A stretch of 64,000 bases of DNA, taken from Bradyrhizobium diazoefficiens. GTDB taxonomy: Bacteria > Pseudomonadota > Alphaproteobacteria > Rhizobiales > Xanthobacteraceae. The first letter of the stretch is position 1. Every line of letters begins with the position of its first letter. Shown in pieces: positions 1 through 10,600 of the stretch. The notes under the pieces were generated by a model. It saw only the letters and a program-made list of their open reading frames with translations. It made no database searches and was not told the DNA's origin. The stretch lies in assembly GCF_016616235.1 (NCBI RefSeq), contig NZ_CP067100.1:620001-684000 (forward strand), given 5' to 3'. A program made the position numbers and the translations under genes.

Positions 1-1545
1 AAGAACGAGGCGCATGCGCTGTATATCGAGAAGCGCTTCAACGTCGCGTTTCCCGCGCTCGCCGGCCATTTCGCCCGCGTCATCACCTACAAGACCGGCG
101 CTTACGCGCAGACCCTGATCGACGACTTCTCCAACAAGGCGAAGGCGCCGCACATCGCGATCTCCGTCGACATGCTCGACACCGGCATCGACGTGCCCGA
201 AGTGGTCAACCTCGTGTTCTTCAAGCCGGTGCGGTCGAAGACAAAGTTCTGGCAGATGATCGGCCGCGGCACACGGCTGTGTCCCGATCTGTTCGGACCC
301 GGGCAGGACAAGGAGTTCTTCCGCGTCTTCGACTATTGCGAGAACATCGAATTCTTCGGCGCCAATCCTGAATTGAAGGAGGCGAGCGCAGCCAAGTCGC
401 TATCGGAACGTTTGTTCGCAGGCCGGCTCGATCTGGTGCGCGCGCTCGATGACAAGCAGGCTTCAGGTGGCTTCGCCGCAGGCGAGCAATCGGATTATCA
501 GGCAGGGGACGCCGCGCCGCCGAGCGAGACGGAGATACGCGAGGACGCTGCAAAAACCCTGCAAAACGTCGTCCATGGCCTCAACACCGACAGTTTCATT
601 GTCCGCCAGCATCGGCGCGCGGTCGAGAAATACCGCGACCCGCAGGCATGGACTTCGATCAGCGACGACAAGCGCAAGGAACTGGTCGAAGAGGTCGCGC
701 CGCTGCCGTCGGGCCATTCACTCGGAACCGAAGAGGCAAAGCGGTTCGACCTGTTGATGTTCTCGCTGGAGCTCGCGCTACTGAAAGGCTCCAAGCGCTT
801 CGACACCCTGCGCAAGCAACTGATGGAGATCGCCTCCGCGCTCGAGGAACAGACCGGAATTCCGGCGATCGCCCAGCATGCGGCGCTGATCGAGGAGATC
901 CAGACCGATCATTGGTGGGAAGGGGTCACCGTGCCCTTGTTGGAGTTAGTTCGTTTGCGGCTGCGCGACCTGATTCAGCACATCGAGAAATCCCGCAGGG
1001 CGATCGTCTATTCCAATTTCACCGACGAGATCGGCGACGGTGTCGAGATCATGTTGCCGCAAATTGGAGAGGCCGATTTCATCCGCTTCAAATCCAAGGC
1101 CCGCCATTTCCTGCGCGCGCATCAGGACAACATCGTCCTGCACAAGCTGCGTCAGGGTAAGCCGCTGACCGCCTCCGATCTCACCCAACTCGAAGCCATG
1201 TTGCTCGACGCCGGGATCGGCGAGGCAGCCGATATCGCCCGCGCCAGGGAGATCAGCGAAGGCTTTGGCCGCTTCGTGCGCTCTCTGGTGGGATTAGATC
1301 GCGCCGCCGTCAGCGAAGCGTTCGGCGAATTCCTGGCGGCCGGCACCGCGACCGCGGCGCAGATCGAATTCATCAACATGGTGATCGAGCACCTGACTGA
1401 CCAAGGCACGATGGAGCCGTCGCTGCTCTACGAGCCGCCCTTTACCGCGATTGCGCCGACGGGACCCGAGCACCTGTTCGATGAAGCCAAGGTGGTCCGC
1501 CTCGTCAGCACGATCCGCGAAATCAACGACAGTGCAGTGGCTTGA
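1..1545 (+). CDS. hsdR: Type I restriction enzyme R subunit (HsdR), C-terminal part
   Basis: The reading frame is open from base 1, so the gene begins before the window; about 514 codons are present. The visible part covers the end of the second RecA-like helicase domain: motif V region (DMLDTGIDVPEVVNLVFF) and motif VI (QMIGRGTRL), both typical of SF2 translocases. The remaining roughly 400 residues are helical and match the C-terminal domain of EcoEI-type R subunits, which holds the motor-nuclease subunit on the M2S core. The nuclease and Walker A regions must lie upstream. HsdR uses ATP to translocate DNA and cuts unmodified DNA. No hsdM or hsdS is in the window. Family assignment is firm; whether the full system is intact cannot be seen. 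Confidence 0.85.
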   Translation, partial: KNEAHALYIEKRFNVAFPALAGHFARVITYKTGAYAQTLIDDFSNKAKAPHIAISVDMLDTGIDVPEVVNLVFFKPVRSKTKFWQMIGRGTRLCPDLFGPGQDKEFFRVFDYCENIEFFGANPELKEASAAKSLSERLFAGRLDLVRALDDKQASGGFAAGEQSDYQAGDAAPPSETEIREDAAKTLQNVVHGLNTDSFIVRQHRRAVEKYRDPQAWTSISDDKRKELVEEVAPLPSGHSLGTEEAKRFDLLMFSLELALLKGSKRFDTLRKQLMEIASALEEQTGIPAIAQHAALIEEIQTDHWWEGVTVPLLELVRLRLRDLIQHIEKSRRAIVYSNFTDEIGDGVEIMLPQIGEADFIRFKSKARHFLRAHQDNIVLHKLRQGKPLTASDLTQLEAMLLDAGIGEAADIARAREISEGFGRFVRSLVGLDRAAVSEAFGEFLAAGTATAAQIEFINMVIEHLTDQGTMEPSLLYEPPFTAIAPTGPEHLFDEAKVVRLVSTIREINDSAVA

Positions 1546-1749
1546 GAGCCAAGAGTTCGCCCGATAGGCCTGGGGAACAGAGCATGATGGGATGAGTTCG
1601 GCGCTATTGCCCGATCATGCCATCCTGCCAGTGTTTTGCCCGACGTGTCAAAGGTAATTTCGTAAAATCCGTATCGCTTGGAAATTTGCAAGACCAGCCA
1701 GAGCCCCGTCTACTGTGCATGGGGTTGTTTTCGCAACTTTTGTCGCCCA

Positions 1750-4197
1750 CTACCCCCGCCGCCTCGCCGCGGCCGCGTCCACCACGTTCTCCACCTCCTC
1801 GCGCCAGCTCAAAATCTCCATCGCCAGCACCGGGTGATTGAAGCCCTTGAGCTGGAGATCGTCGAGGGCGCGGGCCTCGACGAAAGGTTCGACCATGCCG
1901 TAGACGCGGCGGCTCACCACGATCTGGTTGGCCTTGGCCTCGCCGCAGAGGCGGGAGGCGAGGTTGGTGACGCTGCCGATCGCGGCATATTCCAGCCGCT
2001 GCTCAAAGCCGACCTGGCCGAGCGTGGCATAGCCGAGCGCGATGCCGATGCCGAAGCCGAGGCTATGGCCGCGGTTGCGCCAGCGCTCGGTCAAGGGGCC
2101 GATGGTGTCGCGCATCTCCACGGCCATCTTCACGGCGCGCTTGGTGTGGTCCTCGAACTGGATCGGCGCGTTGAACAGGATCATCACCCCGTCGCCGGCA
2201 TATTTGTCGAGCGTGCCCTCGTACTTGAAGATCAGCGTGCCGAGCGCGGCGTGATATTCGCGCAGCACGTTCATCGCCTCTTCCGGCTCGGTCGCCTCCG
2301 TGAACGCGGTGAAGCCGCGCAAATCGCAGAACACCACGGTCACCTCGCGGCGCTGGCTGGTCAGCAGCCCCTCGGGGCTGTCGGAGGAGGCGATCAGCTG
2401 CGCCACCTGCGGCGCCAGGAAACGCTCGAGCTTGCGGATGCGCTCGATCTCGCCGAGCTGGGTCTCGACGCGCTGCTCCAGCGACTTGTTCCAGTCCTTG
2501 AGCTGCTCGGTCTGCTGGCGCAGCTTGTCGGCCTGGGCGCGCACGGTCTCGTTCGCCGCCTCCAGCGCATGGCTCTTGTGGTCGACCTCGGTGAACAGCC
2601 GCGCATTGCGCATCGCCAGCACCGCCTGGTTGGCGAAGGTGCGCATCAACCCGATGAGGCTGGCGCCGAATTCGCCGCCGGCGCGGCGCAGCACCACCAG
2701 CGCGCCGAGCGTGCCCTGCTGGTCGAGCAGCGGCACCACCAGCACCGAATGGAAGCCGGCTTCGATCGCGGCATCGCGCAGCGGCTGCCCAGGGGCATCG
2801 TCGAGATCGGCAATCGCGATCGGCTCGCCGCTTGTGGCGGCATCGCTTAGGATGTTCTCGCCTTCGCGGATGCTGACATGTGCGCCTTCGGCCGATTGAT
2901 CGATGCCTTCAGCTTCGACCAGATCGAAGCGGCGCGTCTCGGCATCATAGCCGTAGATCAGCACCGCATCGGCATGAGTGATCTCGATCGCGCGGGCCGC
3001 GATCGTCGGCAGCACCGCGTTAAGATCGAGCGAGGAGGCGAGCGCGCGGCCGACCTCTTCCAGCACCTTGAGCTCGTTGATCGACTGGGCGAGGTCGCGG
3101 GTGCGTTCCTCGACCTTGGCTTCGAGATTGGAATAGGTCTCCTGAAGCTGGCCGGCCATGCGGTTGAACTGGCCGGCGAGATCTTCCAGCTCGTCGGAGG
3201 TGTGGACGTCGATGCGGTGGCTGAAATCGCCTTCGCCGAGCCGGTGCGCGCCGTCGCGCAGCGCCGTGATCGGGATGATCATGCGGCGGGCGAGCAGCGT
3301 GCCGGCGAGGATCGCGACCATCAGGCCCATGCCGATCAGAAGCGCGATGCGCACCAGCTGGTCGCGGATCGGCATCAAGGCCTGCGTCGTCGGCTGCTCG
3401 AACAGCACGCTCCAGCCGAGCTTCGGCACCGTGCTGGCGGCTGACAGCACCGCATGGCCATTGAAGTCGGTGCCCGAGGTGTCGGGCCCGCGGCCGGGTG
3501 CGATGGCAGCCGCGACCTGTGGCAGCTTCGACAGATCCTTGCCGATGTCAGGCCCCTTCGACGAGGCCGCCAGCACGCGGCCGCGTGTGTCGACCACATA
3601 GGCGAACGCCGCCTTGCCGACCTGGGCGTCGGACAGGAAATCGGAGAGGAAGCCGAGATCGATCTCGGCGACGGTGACGCCGGCGTTGAAGCCGGAATGC
3701 GCCACCGAGATCGACATGACCGGCCGCTCGTCGACGAAGTAAGCCGGTGAATAGCTGACGCCGCGCGCGACGGTGTCGGTGAAGCGCATGTCGCGGGAGA
3801 GATCGGCATTGCCGCCGGTGCTGGCCGACTGGCGCGAGACGCGCAGCACCTCGCGGCCTTCGCCGTTGAGCTGGAACAGCTGGTTGACGACCGAGACCTG
3901 CTGCAGCAGCTGGGCGTAGTCGGCGCGGCGCTTCTCGAGCGTGTCCCGGCTTGCCGTCGTCACCCAGCTGATCTGGCGCTCGAGCTCGGAGACGGATTGC
4001 TCCATGCGCCGGGCGGCGCCTTGTGCTTTGTCCTCGAGCCCGTCGATCAGCTGTGTCTTGGTGGCGCGATAGGAGATCCAGGTCTCCATCGCCCCGTTGA
4101 CGGCGAGCACGAACACGACGAGGCCGACGAGGGAGACGACGTATTTGGCGAACAGGCCCTCGCGCAGAAACCGTGTCTTGTCGTTCGCCCCTGCCAT
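1750..4197 (-). CDS. Membrane-bound adenylate/guanylate cyclase with Cache, HAMP and GAF domains
   Basis: An 815-aa sensor cyclase. From the chosen start: TM1 (about 19-37), an extracytoplasmic Cache-like sensor (50-280), TM2 (282-303), HAMP (305-357), GAF (385-530), a coiled coil (535-595) and a class III cyclase domain (617-790). The cyclase carries the two metal-binding aspartate motifs FCDLRGFT and GDGVMILF, so it should turn ATP or GTP into cAMP or cGMP in response to a periplasmic ligand and possibly a cytoplasmic GAF ligand. An earlier start at 4266 is open, but the ATG at 4197 has AAGAGGA six bases upstream and avoids an Arg-rich leader. A Crp/Fnr regulator lies 2.5 kb away, which may or may not be linked. 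Confidence 0.88.
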   Translation of the reverse strand: MAGANDKTRFLREGLFAKYVVSLVGLVVFVLAVNGAMETWISYRATKTQLIDGLEDKAQGAARRMEQSVSELERQISWVTTASRDTLEKRRADYAQLLQQVSVVNQLFQLNGEGREVLRVSRQSASTGGNADLSRDMRFTDTVARGVSYSPAYFVDERPVMSISVAHSGFNAGVTVAEIDLGFLSDFLSDAQVGKAAFAYVVDTRGRVLAASSKGPDIGKDLSKLPQVAAAIAPGRGPDTSGTDFNGHAVLSAASTVPKLGWSVLFEQPTTQALMPIRDQLVRIALLIGMGLMVAILAGTLLARRMIIPITALRDGAHRLGEGDFSHRIDVHTSDELEDLAGQFNRMAGQLQETYSNLEAKVEERTRDLAQSINELKVLEEVGRALASSLDLNAVLPTIAARAIEITHADAVLIYGYDAETRRFDLVEAEGIDQSAEGAHVSIREGENILSDAATSGEPIAIADLDDAPGQPLRDAAIEAGFHSVLVVPLLDQQGTLGALVVLRRAGGEFGASLIGLMRTFANQAVLAMRNARLFTEVDHKSHALEAANETVRAQADKLRQQTEQLKDWNKSLEQRVETQLGEIERIRKLERFLAPQVAQLIASSDSPEGLLTSQRREVTVVFCDLRGFTAFTEATEPEEAMNVLREYHAALGTLIFKYEGTLDKYAGDGVMILFNAPIQFEDHTKRAVKMAVEMRDTIGPLTERWRNRGHSLGFGIGIALGYATLGQVGFEQRLEYAAIGSVTNLASRLCGEAKANQIVVSRRVYGMVEPFVEARALDDLQLKGFNHPVLAMEILSWREEVENVVDAAAARRRG

Positions 4198-4433
4198 TCC
4201 GATCCTCTTGCGCCGCCATCGACGCCGGCGCTGCGGGCCGTACCGGCCCCGGCAGCCTTCTACCACAATTTGGGCCAGAGGGCCGTCCCGCCGCCGGTCG
4301 AGCAGCCGGTGTGGTTACCCGCGGCAGGGTAGAGCGGCCGTGAAATGTCGCAGCCTCATCCGTTCGGAGGAAGCAGTGGACGCGACAGCCGATGTAAGGG
4401 ATGGGCGTGGAGTCGAGGCCCTTGGTCCGCCAA

Positions 4434-6482
4434 TCACCGGTTAAAGAGCTGCCGCAGCACGTCGTTCATCGGTTGACTGTCCTGCTGCGCCGCCGGCGGG
4501 GCCTCCGGCGGCGCGGGCGAGGCCTGCGGAGCGGGCGTGGATGGCGTCGCCGGCAGGCTGCGGCTCCGGCCGGCGCCTGTCCCAGTGCCGGCGCCACCGG
4601 ACAGCCCTTGCTGGATCAGGTTGCCGATCGCTTCGCCGAGCGGTCCGCCGAGCAGATTGTTCTGCCCCGGCTGCTGTCCCTGCGGATTGGCATTGCCGGG
4701 CGCGTTGCCGCCACTTGGCGCGGTCGTGCCGCCGAGGCCGAAGCTGTTCAGGATATTGCCGAGCCCGGCGCCATCAGGGCCGAACAGGCCCTTGCCCATC
4801 TCGCGCAGCCTGGCGTAGGCGGCGTCGGGATTGTCCAGCATGCCGGCCATATCAGGATAGATCCGCGGCTGCGACCAGGTGCCCTGGATCATCACCGGGA
4901 TGCCGAAGCCGACTGGCTCGTTGGTGCGGCCCTGGCCTTCGGTGGTCATCACCAGCTTCGGCTCGACGCGGAAGCCCATCATCTTGGTATCGAGTGCAAT
5001 CGTGCCGGCGCCGGTCACGCGCACCAGCGGCCCGATCAGATTGAGATCGGTCGTCACCGCCTGACCCTTGTCGATGCGGAACGACGCCGAGAGCTGCGAC
5101 AGGTCGGTACTCTGCTCCTGGCTCTGGTCCTGGTTATCCTGCCAGCCGTTCAGCGTGCCCGACGTCAGCGAGCGGATCATCTGCGCGACGTTGATGCCGC
5201 GGATGGCGCCGTCCTGGAAATTGACGAAGGCGGTGCCCTGCATGTTCGCCATCAGCGCGCGCTGGCTGGCGCCGACGCTGCGCAATGCGAGCTTGGCCTG
5301 AAGCTTGCCGTCGATGCGGTCGAACTCGGCGAGGCCTTGCAGCAGCGGCAGCGCGCGCACGCCGGCGAGATCGGAATGCATGGCAAAGCTCGGCGTGCCG
5401 CTGGTCGCATCCAGGATCACCTCGCCCGAGACCTGGCCGCCATAGGCGCCGAGATTGGCGGTGCTGGCCTTCAGCACGCCGCCGGCGAGCTTGGCATCGA
5501 GCGCCAGCGGCGCGAGGCGCGCATCGCCGATCACAGCCTCGTTCGCGGAGATCCTGATCTGCGCATCGACATAGTTCAGCCCGGAGACGTCGATCGGCGC
5601 ATCGCTCCAGGGTCGCCCGGGCGCGCCGTCCGGCGATTTCGCCAGCGGTATAGCCAGCCGCTGAAAGTCGAGATCGAGCTTGACCAGAGGCTTGCTCGCG
5701 ATGTCGACCGAAGCCCAGCCGTTGAACGCGCCCTCGCCGAGCGTGCCGTTGATGCCGTTGATCATCACGATATCGCCGTTGAGCCGCATCTCGGCCCGAC
5801 CGGTGAGCTGGGACTTCAGCACATCGGGCATGTCGATGGCGAAGTCCACCGGGATCGTGGGCCGGTCAGCCGGCGGGGCCGGCGTCGCCGCCTTGATGTC
5901 GAACCTGGTCGGGTGCTCGCCGACGCGGGCCGTGCCGGTGATGTCGACCTTGCGGTCGCGGCCGACGACCGCCTCGGCGTTGACGGCACTGATGCGCCCC
6001 TCGACACGGTCGCGCACCCGCGCGAATGCGATCTCGCCGTCGGTGACCTTGACGCGGTCGATGGTCGCGCCGTTCGCGTCGAGCGCGAGCGGCTTCGACG
6101 ACGTGCCGGCATTCGGCAGCCGCTCGCGCAGCAGCGGCTGGTGGAGCACGGGATGGGTGACGATGAGCTCGCTGATTTCAGGACGGCCCGACCATACGCT
6201 CGAGAGCGACATGTCAGCCTGCACGCTGTCGACGGTGAGGCGCGTGATGCCGCTGCGGTCCTTGGGGTCGGCAAGCGTGAGATCGTTCAACGTGACGTTC
6301 AGCGTCGGCCACACGCTGATCCTGGCGGTGCCATCGATCGACAGGCGATAGCCGGTCGCGCTCTCGACCCGCGAGGCAATCATCGAGGTCAGGAAGCCCG
6401 AGGGAACCCCGACCACCAGCAGGAGTGCGATCACGATGATGACGGCGGCCACGGCTGCGCCGGCGAATTTTACTGCTCTCAT
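4434..6482 (-). CDS. AsmA family protein
   Basis: A 682-aa protein with one N-terminal membrane anchor (an IVIALLLVVGV-type hydrophobic stretch) followed by the usual AsmA opening with SIDGTARISVWPTLNVTLND. A long beta-rich region follows and ends in a Gly/Pro/Gln-rich low-complexity tail. AsmA-like proteins are inner-membrane-anchored periplasmic proteins of the bridge-like lipid transfer group, thought to move phospholipids or assist outer-membrane assembly. The start at 6482 (MRAVKF) has GGAAAG upstream; a start at 6506 is open but has no ribosome site. The gene stands alone between the cyclase and the divergent Crp/Fnr gene. Specific cargo cannot be told. Confidence 0.82.
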   Translation of the reverse strand: MRAVKFAGAAVAAVIIVIALLLVVGVPSGFLTSMIASRVESATGYRLSIDGTARISVWPTLNVTLNDLTLADPKDRSGITRLTVDSVQADMSLSSVWSGRPEISELIVTHPVLHQPLLRERLPNAGTSSKPLALDANGATIDRVKVTDGEIAFARVRDRVEGRISAVNAEAVVGRDRKVDITGTARVGEHPTRFDIKAATPAPPADRPTIPVDFAIDMPDVLKSQLTGRAEMRLNGDIVMINGINGTLGEGAFNGWASVDIASKPLVKLDLDFQRLAIPLAKSPDGAPGRPWSDAPIDVSGLNYVDAQIRISANEAVIGDARLAPLALDAKLAGGVLKASTANLGAYGGQVSGEVILDATSGTPSFAMHSDLAGVRALPLLQGLAEFDRIDGKLQAKLALRSVGASQRALMANMQGTAFVNFQDGAIRGINVAQMIRSLTSGTLNGWQDNQDQSQEQSTDLSQLSASFRIDKGQAVTTDLNLIGPLVRVTGAGTIALDTKMMGFRVEPKLVMTTEGQGRTNEPVGFGIPVMIQGTWSQPRIYPDMAGMLDNPDAAYARLREMGKGLFGPDGAGLGNILNSFGLGGTTAPSGGNAPGNANPQGQQPGQNNLLGGPLGEAIGNLIQQGLSGGAGTGTGAGRSRSLPATPSTPAPQASPAPPEAPPAAQQDSQPMNDVLRQLFNR

Positions 6483-6717
6483 ATCGACTTTCCAGCGACG
6501 GACCATCGGCGTCGAAACCGCAGATACGCGTACTTTGCGACCCGTCCTTTGCGCCTGAGTTTATCCCTGGACGGGAAGCGGCTCCAAGCGCTCAAAAATA
6601 ATCAAGGGGAGCTGCAAAGTTATGTGACTTATGACACACTTCGCCGGCGCGGTTTTACGCGATCCTGATGTTGATGGCTCCAAGCGATTTGCCAAAGAAA
6701 TTCACAAGGACATCGAA

Positions 6718-7392
6718 ATGAGCAAGCAGGCCGAATTTGCGGTCATCCTGAAGATGAATGCGATGTTCGCCGACCTCGGCGCGGACGAGCTGCAGCGATT
6801 GGCCAATCTCTGCCACACTCAGCATCTGGGCAATGGTGAGGTGCTGTTCCAGAAGGGCGATCCTGGCGACGCGCTGTTCGGCGTGCGCCGCGGTCAGGTC
6901 CGCATCGAGACCGGCGCCTCTGACGGCAGCCGGCTCACGCTGAATTTCATGGGGCCGGGCGATTTGTTCGGCGAGGTCGCGGTGCTGGACGGCCAGAGCC
7001 GCACTGCGGATGCGACCGCCGGCGAGGCCAGCGAGCTGTTCGTGCTGCGGCGCGAAGATTTCCTCGCTTTCCTCGAGCGAGAACCGAAGGTCGCGATCAA
7101 GATCATCGCGCTATTGTGCCACCGGATACGCTGGCAAAGCGAGCGCATGGAAGAATCCATGCTGCAGCCGCTGCCGGTGCGGCTGGCACGGCGACTCTGC
7201 GCGCTCGCCGCCGATTTCGGCTCCGAGGTGCACATCTCGCAGGAGCAGCTCGGCATCTTCGTCGGCGCCGCCCGCGAAAGCGTCAACCGCCAGCTTCAGG
7301 CCTGGCGCAAGGAGGCCATCCTCGATCTCCAGCGCGGCCGGATCTTGCTGAGGAACATGACCAAGCTGACCGCGATCGCGCGGAACGAGTAG
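6718..7392 (+). CDS. Crp/Fnr family transcriptional regulator
   Basis: A 224-aa protein with an N-terminal cyclic-nucleotide-binding-type beta barrel (about residues 15-130, including the FMGPGDLFGEVAVLDG segment) and a C-terminal Crp-type winged helix (about 150-215, with SQEQLGIFVGAARESVNRQL as recognition region). The ATG at 6718 follows AAGGA by seven bases and gives the normal family length; an upstream in-frame start at 6631 would add an unlikely leader. It lacks the N-terminal cysteine cluster of Fnr, so a cyclic nucleotide or another small ligand is more likely than an iron-sulfur cluster. It is transcribed away from the AsmA gene and stands alone. Confidence 0.85.
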   Translation: MSKQAEFAVILKMNAMFADLGADELQRLANLCHTQHLGNGEVLFQKGDPGDALFGVRRGQVRIETGASDGSRLTLNFMGPGDLFGEVAVLDGQSRTADATAGEASELFVLRREDFLAFLEREPKVAIKIIALLCHRIRWQSERMEESMLQPLPVRLARRLCALAADFGSEVHISQEQLGIFVGAARESVNRQLQAWRKEAILDLQRGRILLRNMTKLTAIARNE

Positions 7393-7400
7393 GGAGGCGG

Positions 7401-7637
7401 CTAGGCCGCTTCCGGTACATAGTGCAATGTCAGCAGCTCAGATCGCAGGCACGGGGCGATGGCATATGGCCGCCCATCATCGTCGCTGAATTCGACGAGC
7501 ACGGTTTTGTCGTCGAGGTCTTCGACGATGGTGCCGACATTCCCCCGAGCTAACCGGTGTTCCGGAAGGCTTGCGAGCAATGCAACAACGTCCAGTGCTC
7601 GAGGCGTCCGATCTTCCACGTTGTTCGCTGCACTCAT
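7401..7637 (-). CDS. DUF4926-like small protein
   Basis: A 78-aa soluble protein with a compact beta-type core (DVVALLASLPEHRLARGNVG, then TVLVEFSDDDG) resembling DUF4926 proteins, which often sit beside toxin-antitoxin or stress genes; their function is not known. The longer frame (127 codons) starts with an Arg-rich stretch overlapping the efflux gene in another frame and is unlikely. The ATG at 7637 follows GGGGG by about seven bases. It lies 61 bases downstream of the RND pump gene on the same strand and could be read through from it. Family call is tentative. Confidence 0.6.
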   Translation of the reverse strand: MSAANNVEDRTPRALDVVALLASLPEHRLARGNVGTIVEDLDDKTVLVEFSDDDGRPYAIAPCLRSELLTLHYVPEAA

Positions 7638-7698
7638 CACAGCCCCCAACAGCTGACGAAGTTCGGCCGCTCGTCGCCGGCCAGTATGATCCATGCGT

Positions 7699-10600
7699 CT
7701 ACTCCGCCGCCGGATGCACGATGTTCTTCGGCCCCGGCCGTGCTTCCGCGGGCGCGGCTTCCTGATGCCCCTTCGTCTCGGCATCCTCGCTGTGCACGAT
7801 CAGCCGACTGCCGAAGCGCCAGATCAGCGCGCCCAAATCGTCCATCACCATGAACATCGCGGGCACGAACACCAGCGACAGGATGGTCGAGAAGATCAGG
7901 CCGCCGATCACCGCGAGCGCCATCGGCGAGCGGAATTCGCCGCCGGCGCCGACCGCAAGGGCGCTCGGCATCATGCCGGCGGCCATCGCGATCGTGGTCA
8001 TCACGATCGGGCGGGCGCGCTTCATGCCGGCGTCGATCATGGCCTCGTCGCGCGGCTTGCCGCCGTTGATCGCCTCGATCGCGAATTCCACCAGCATGAT
8101 CGCGTTCTTGGTGACGATGCCCATCAGCATCAGGATGCCGATCCAGACCGGCGTCGTCAGCTGCTTGCCGGTGACGAGCAGGGCCGCTATGGCGCCGCCG
8201 ATCGAGAGCGGCAGCGAGAACAGGATGGTGATCGGCTGCAGGAAGGTGCCAAACAGCAGCACCAGCACCGCATAGACCATCATGAGGCCAGCCGTGATCG
8301 CGGTGGCAAAGCCGTCGGACAGCTCGTTCAGGCTTTCGGCGTCGCCGGAGGGTGAGACCTTCACGCCCTTCGGCAGGCTCTTCATCACTGGCAGGTCGTA
8401 GATCTTCTTGGTGGCATCGCCGAGCGCGGCGGAGCCGACGAGATCGGCGGCCACGGTGGCCTGCCGCTCGCGGTCGTAGCGGTTGATGCTGGTCGGACCC
8501 TGGTCGAGCTTGACGTCGGCGATGACCGAGAGCGGCACGCCGCCCTTCTCGCCGTGCTCGCCGAGCGGCACGCGCAATTGCTCCAGAGTCTTGAGATTGC
8601 CCCGGGCAGCATCTTCGAGCTGCACGCGGATCGGCACCAGGCGGTCGCCGACGTCGAACTTGGCAAGCGCGGGGCCGACGTCGCCGATGGTGGCGACGCG
8701 GATGGTCTGCGACAGGCTCTCGGTCGAGACGCCGAGGCGCGCGGCCAGATCGGCGCGCGGCTCGATGCGCAGTTCGGGGCGCTCCAGCGCGGTCTCCGAG
8801 ATCACGTCGGAGATGGTTGGAATCCGCTTCATCTGCGTCGCAAGCTCGCTGGCGACGTTGTTGACGATGTTGGCGTCGACGCCGGTCACCACCAGCGAGA
8901 TCGCACGCAAGCCGTTCTCGTCGAGGAACCAGAAGCGGATATCGGGAACGTTCTCCAGCTCCTGGCTGATCGAGAATTCGAGCTCTCGCTGCGTGATGTC
9001 GCGGCTGTCCTTGGGCGTGTAGTTGATGATCAGGGCGGCGCGCCGGACTTCCTGGGTCCCCGGCGGAACGCGGCCGCCGTCGACGAAGATGCTCTTCACC
9101 TCCGGCCGCTTGCGCAGCCGCGCGACGATGTCCTCGGTGACCTTCTCGGTGTAGGCGAGCTGGGTGCCCGGCGGCAGCTCGAGGGCAAGCAGCGAGCGCG
9201 CGCTGTCCTGCGCCGGCAGGAAGCCCTGCGGCAGCAGCGTGATGCTCCAGATCGAGGCGGCGAAGATGCCGAAGCCGATCAGCACCGTGATGAAATAGTG
9301 CTTCACCGACCACGACACGATGCCGTGATAGGTCCGCAGGATACGGCCAGGCGGCGGCTCTTCATGGGCATGATGCTTGAGGAAATAGGCCGCCAGCATC
9401 GGTGTCACGAAGCGCGCCGCGAGTAGCGAGAAGAACACTTGCACCGAGACGGTGATGCCGAACTGCTTGAAGAACTGTCCGGCGATGCCTGACATGAAGC
9501 TTGCGGGCGCAAAGATCGCGATGATGGTGAGCGAGATCGCGATCACGGCGAGGCCGATCTCGTCGGCGGCTTCCAGCGCGGCACGATAGGGCGATTTGCC
9601 CATGTTCATGTGCCGCACGATGTTCTCGATCTCGACGATGGCGTCGTCGACCAGAATACCGGTCGACAGCGTGATGGCGAGGAAGCTGACGAGGTTGAGC
9701 GAGAAGCCGAGGATGTCCATCGCCCAGAACGCCGGGAAGATCGACAGCGGCAACGAGATCGCGGCGATGATGGTGGCGCGCAGATCGCGCAGGAACAGGA
9801 GCACGATGACGACGGCGAGGATGGCGCCCTCGAACAGGGTCGAGATCGCGGCCTCGTAGTTGCCCTTGGTATATTCGACCGAGGTGTCGATCAGCTTGAG
9901 ATCGACGTCGGGATAGGCGGCCTTCAACGCGTCGATGCGCTTCTGCACGGCTTCGGCGACCTTCACGTCGCTGGCGCCCTTGGAGCGCTTGATGCCGAGC
10001 GCGACGACCGGCTCGCCGTTGAAGCGGGCGAAGGTACGGCGGTCGGCGATGGTGTCGGTGACGGTACCGAGATCGTCGAGCCGGACCTCGCCGCCGCCGA
10101 ACAGCGGGACCATTGTGCCGGCGAGGTCGCTCAGCGTCTTGGCGCCGGCCAGCGTGCGGATCGCCTGGTCGTTCTTGCCGATTTCGGCGCGGCCGCCGGC
10201 GACGTCGACATTGGTGCCGCGCAGGCTCTGGCTGACATTGACCGCGGTCAGCCCCATGGCCTGCAGCCGGTCGGGATCGAGCGAGACCAGGATCTCGCGC
10301 TCGACACCGCCGATGCGCTCGACCTGGGCGACGCCGCGCACGCCCTGCAGCGCGCGCTTGACCACGTCGTCGACGAAATAGGACAGCTGCTCCGGCGTCT
10401 TGCCGGGCGAGATCGCGGCATAGGTCACGATCGGCAGGCCGATGACGTCGACGCGCTGGATCAGCGGCTCGGTGACGTTTTGCGGCAGGTTAGAACGCAC
10501 GCGCGTCACCGCGTCCTTGACGTCATTGAGCGCGCGGTCGGTGTTCGTCTCCAGCGCGAACTGGATGGTGGTCACCGACAAGCCGTCGGTGATCGAGGAG

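Noticed and set aside
4401..6668. 755-codon plus-strand frame opposite the AsmA gene
   Set aside because: Arg/His/Gly-rich low-complexity translation, typical of the antisense frame of a high-GC gene; the minus frame has the AsmA anchor and domains.
7637..9313. 558-codon minus-strand frame within the RND gene
   Set aside because: Shadow frame of the transporter; Arg-rich and without domains.
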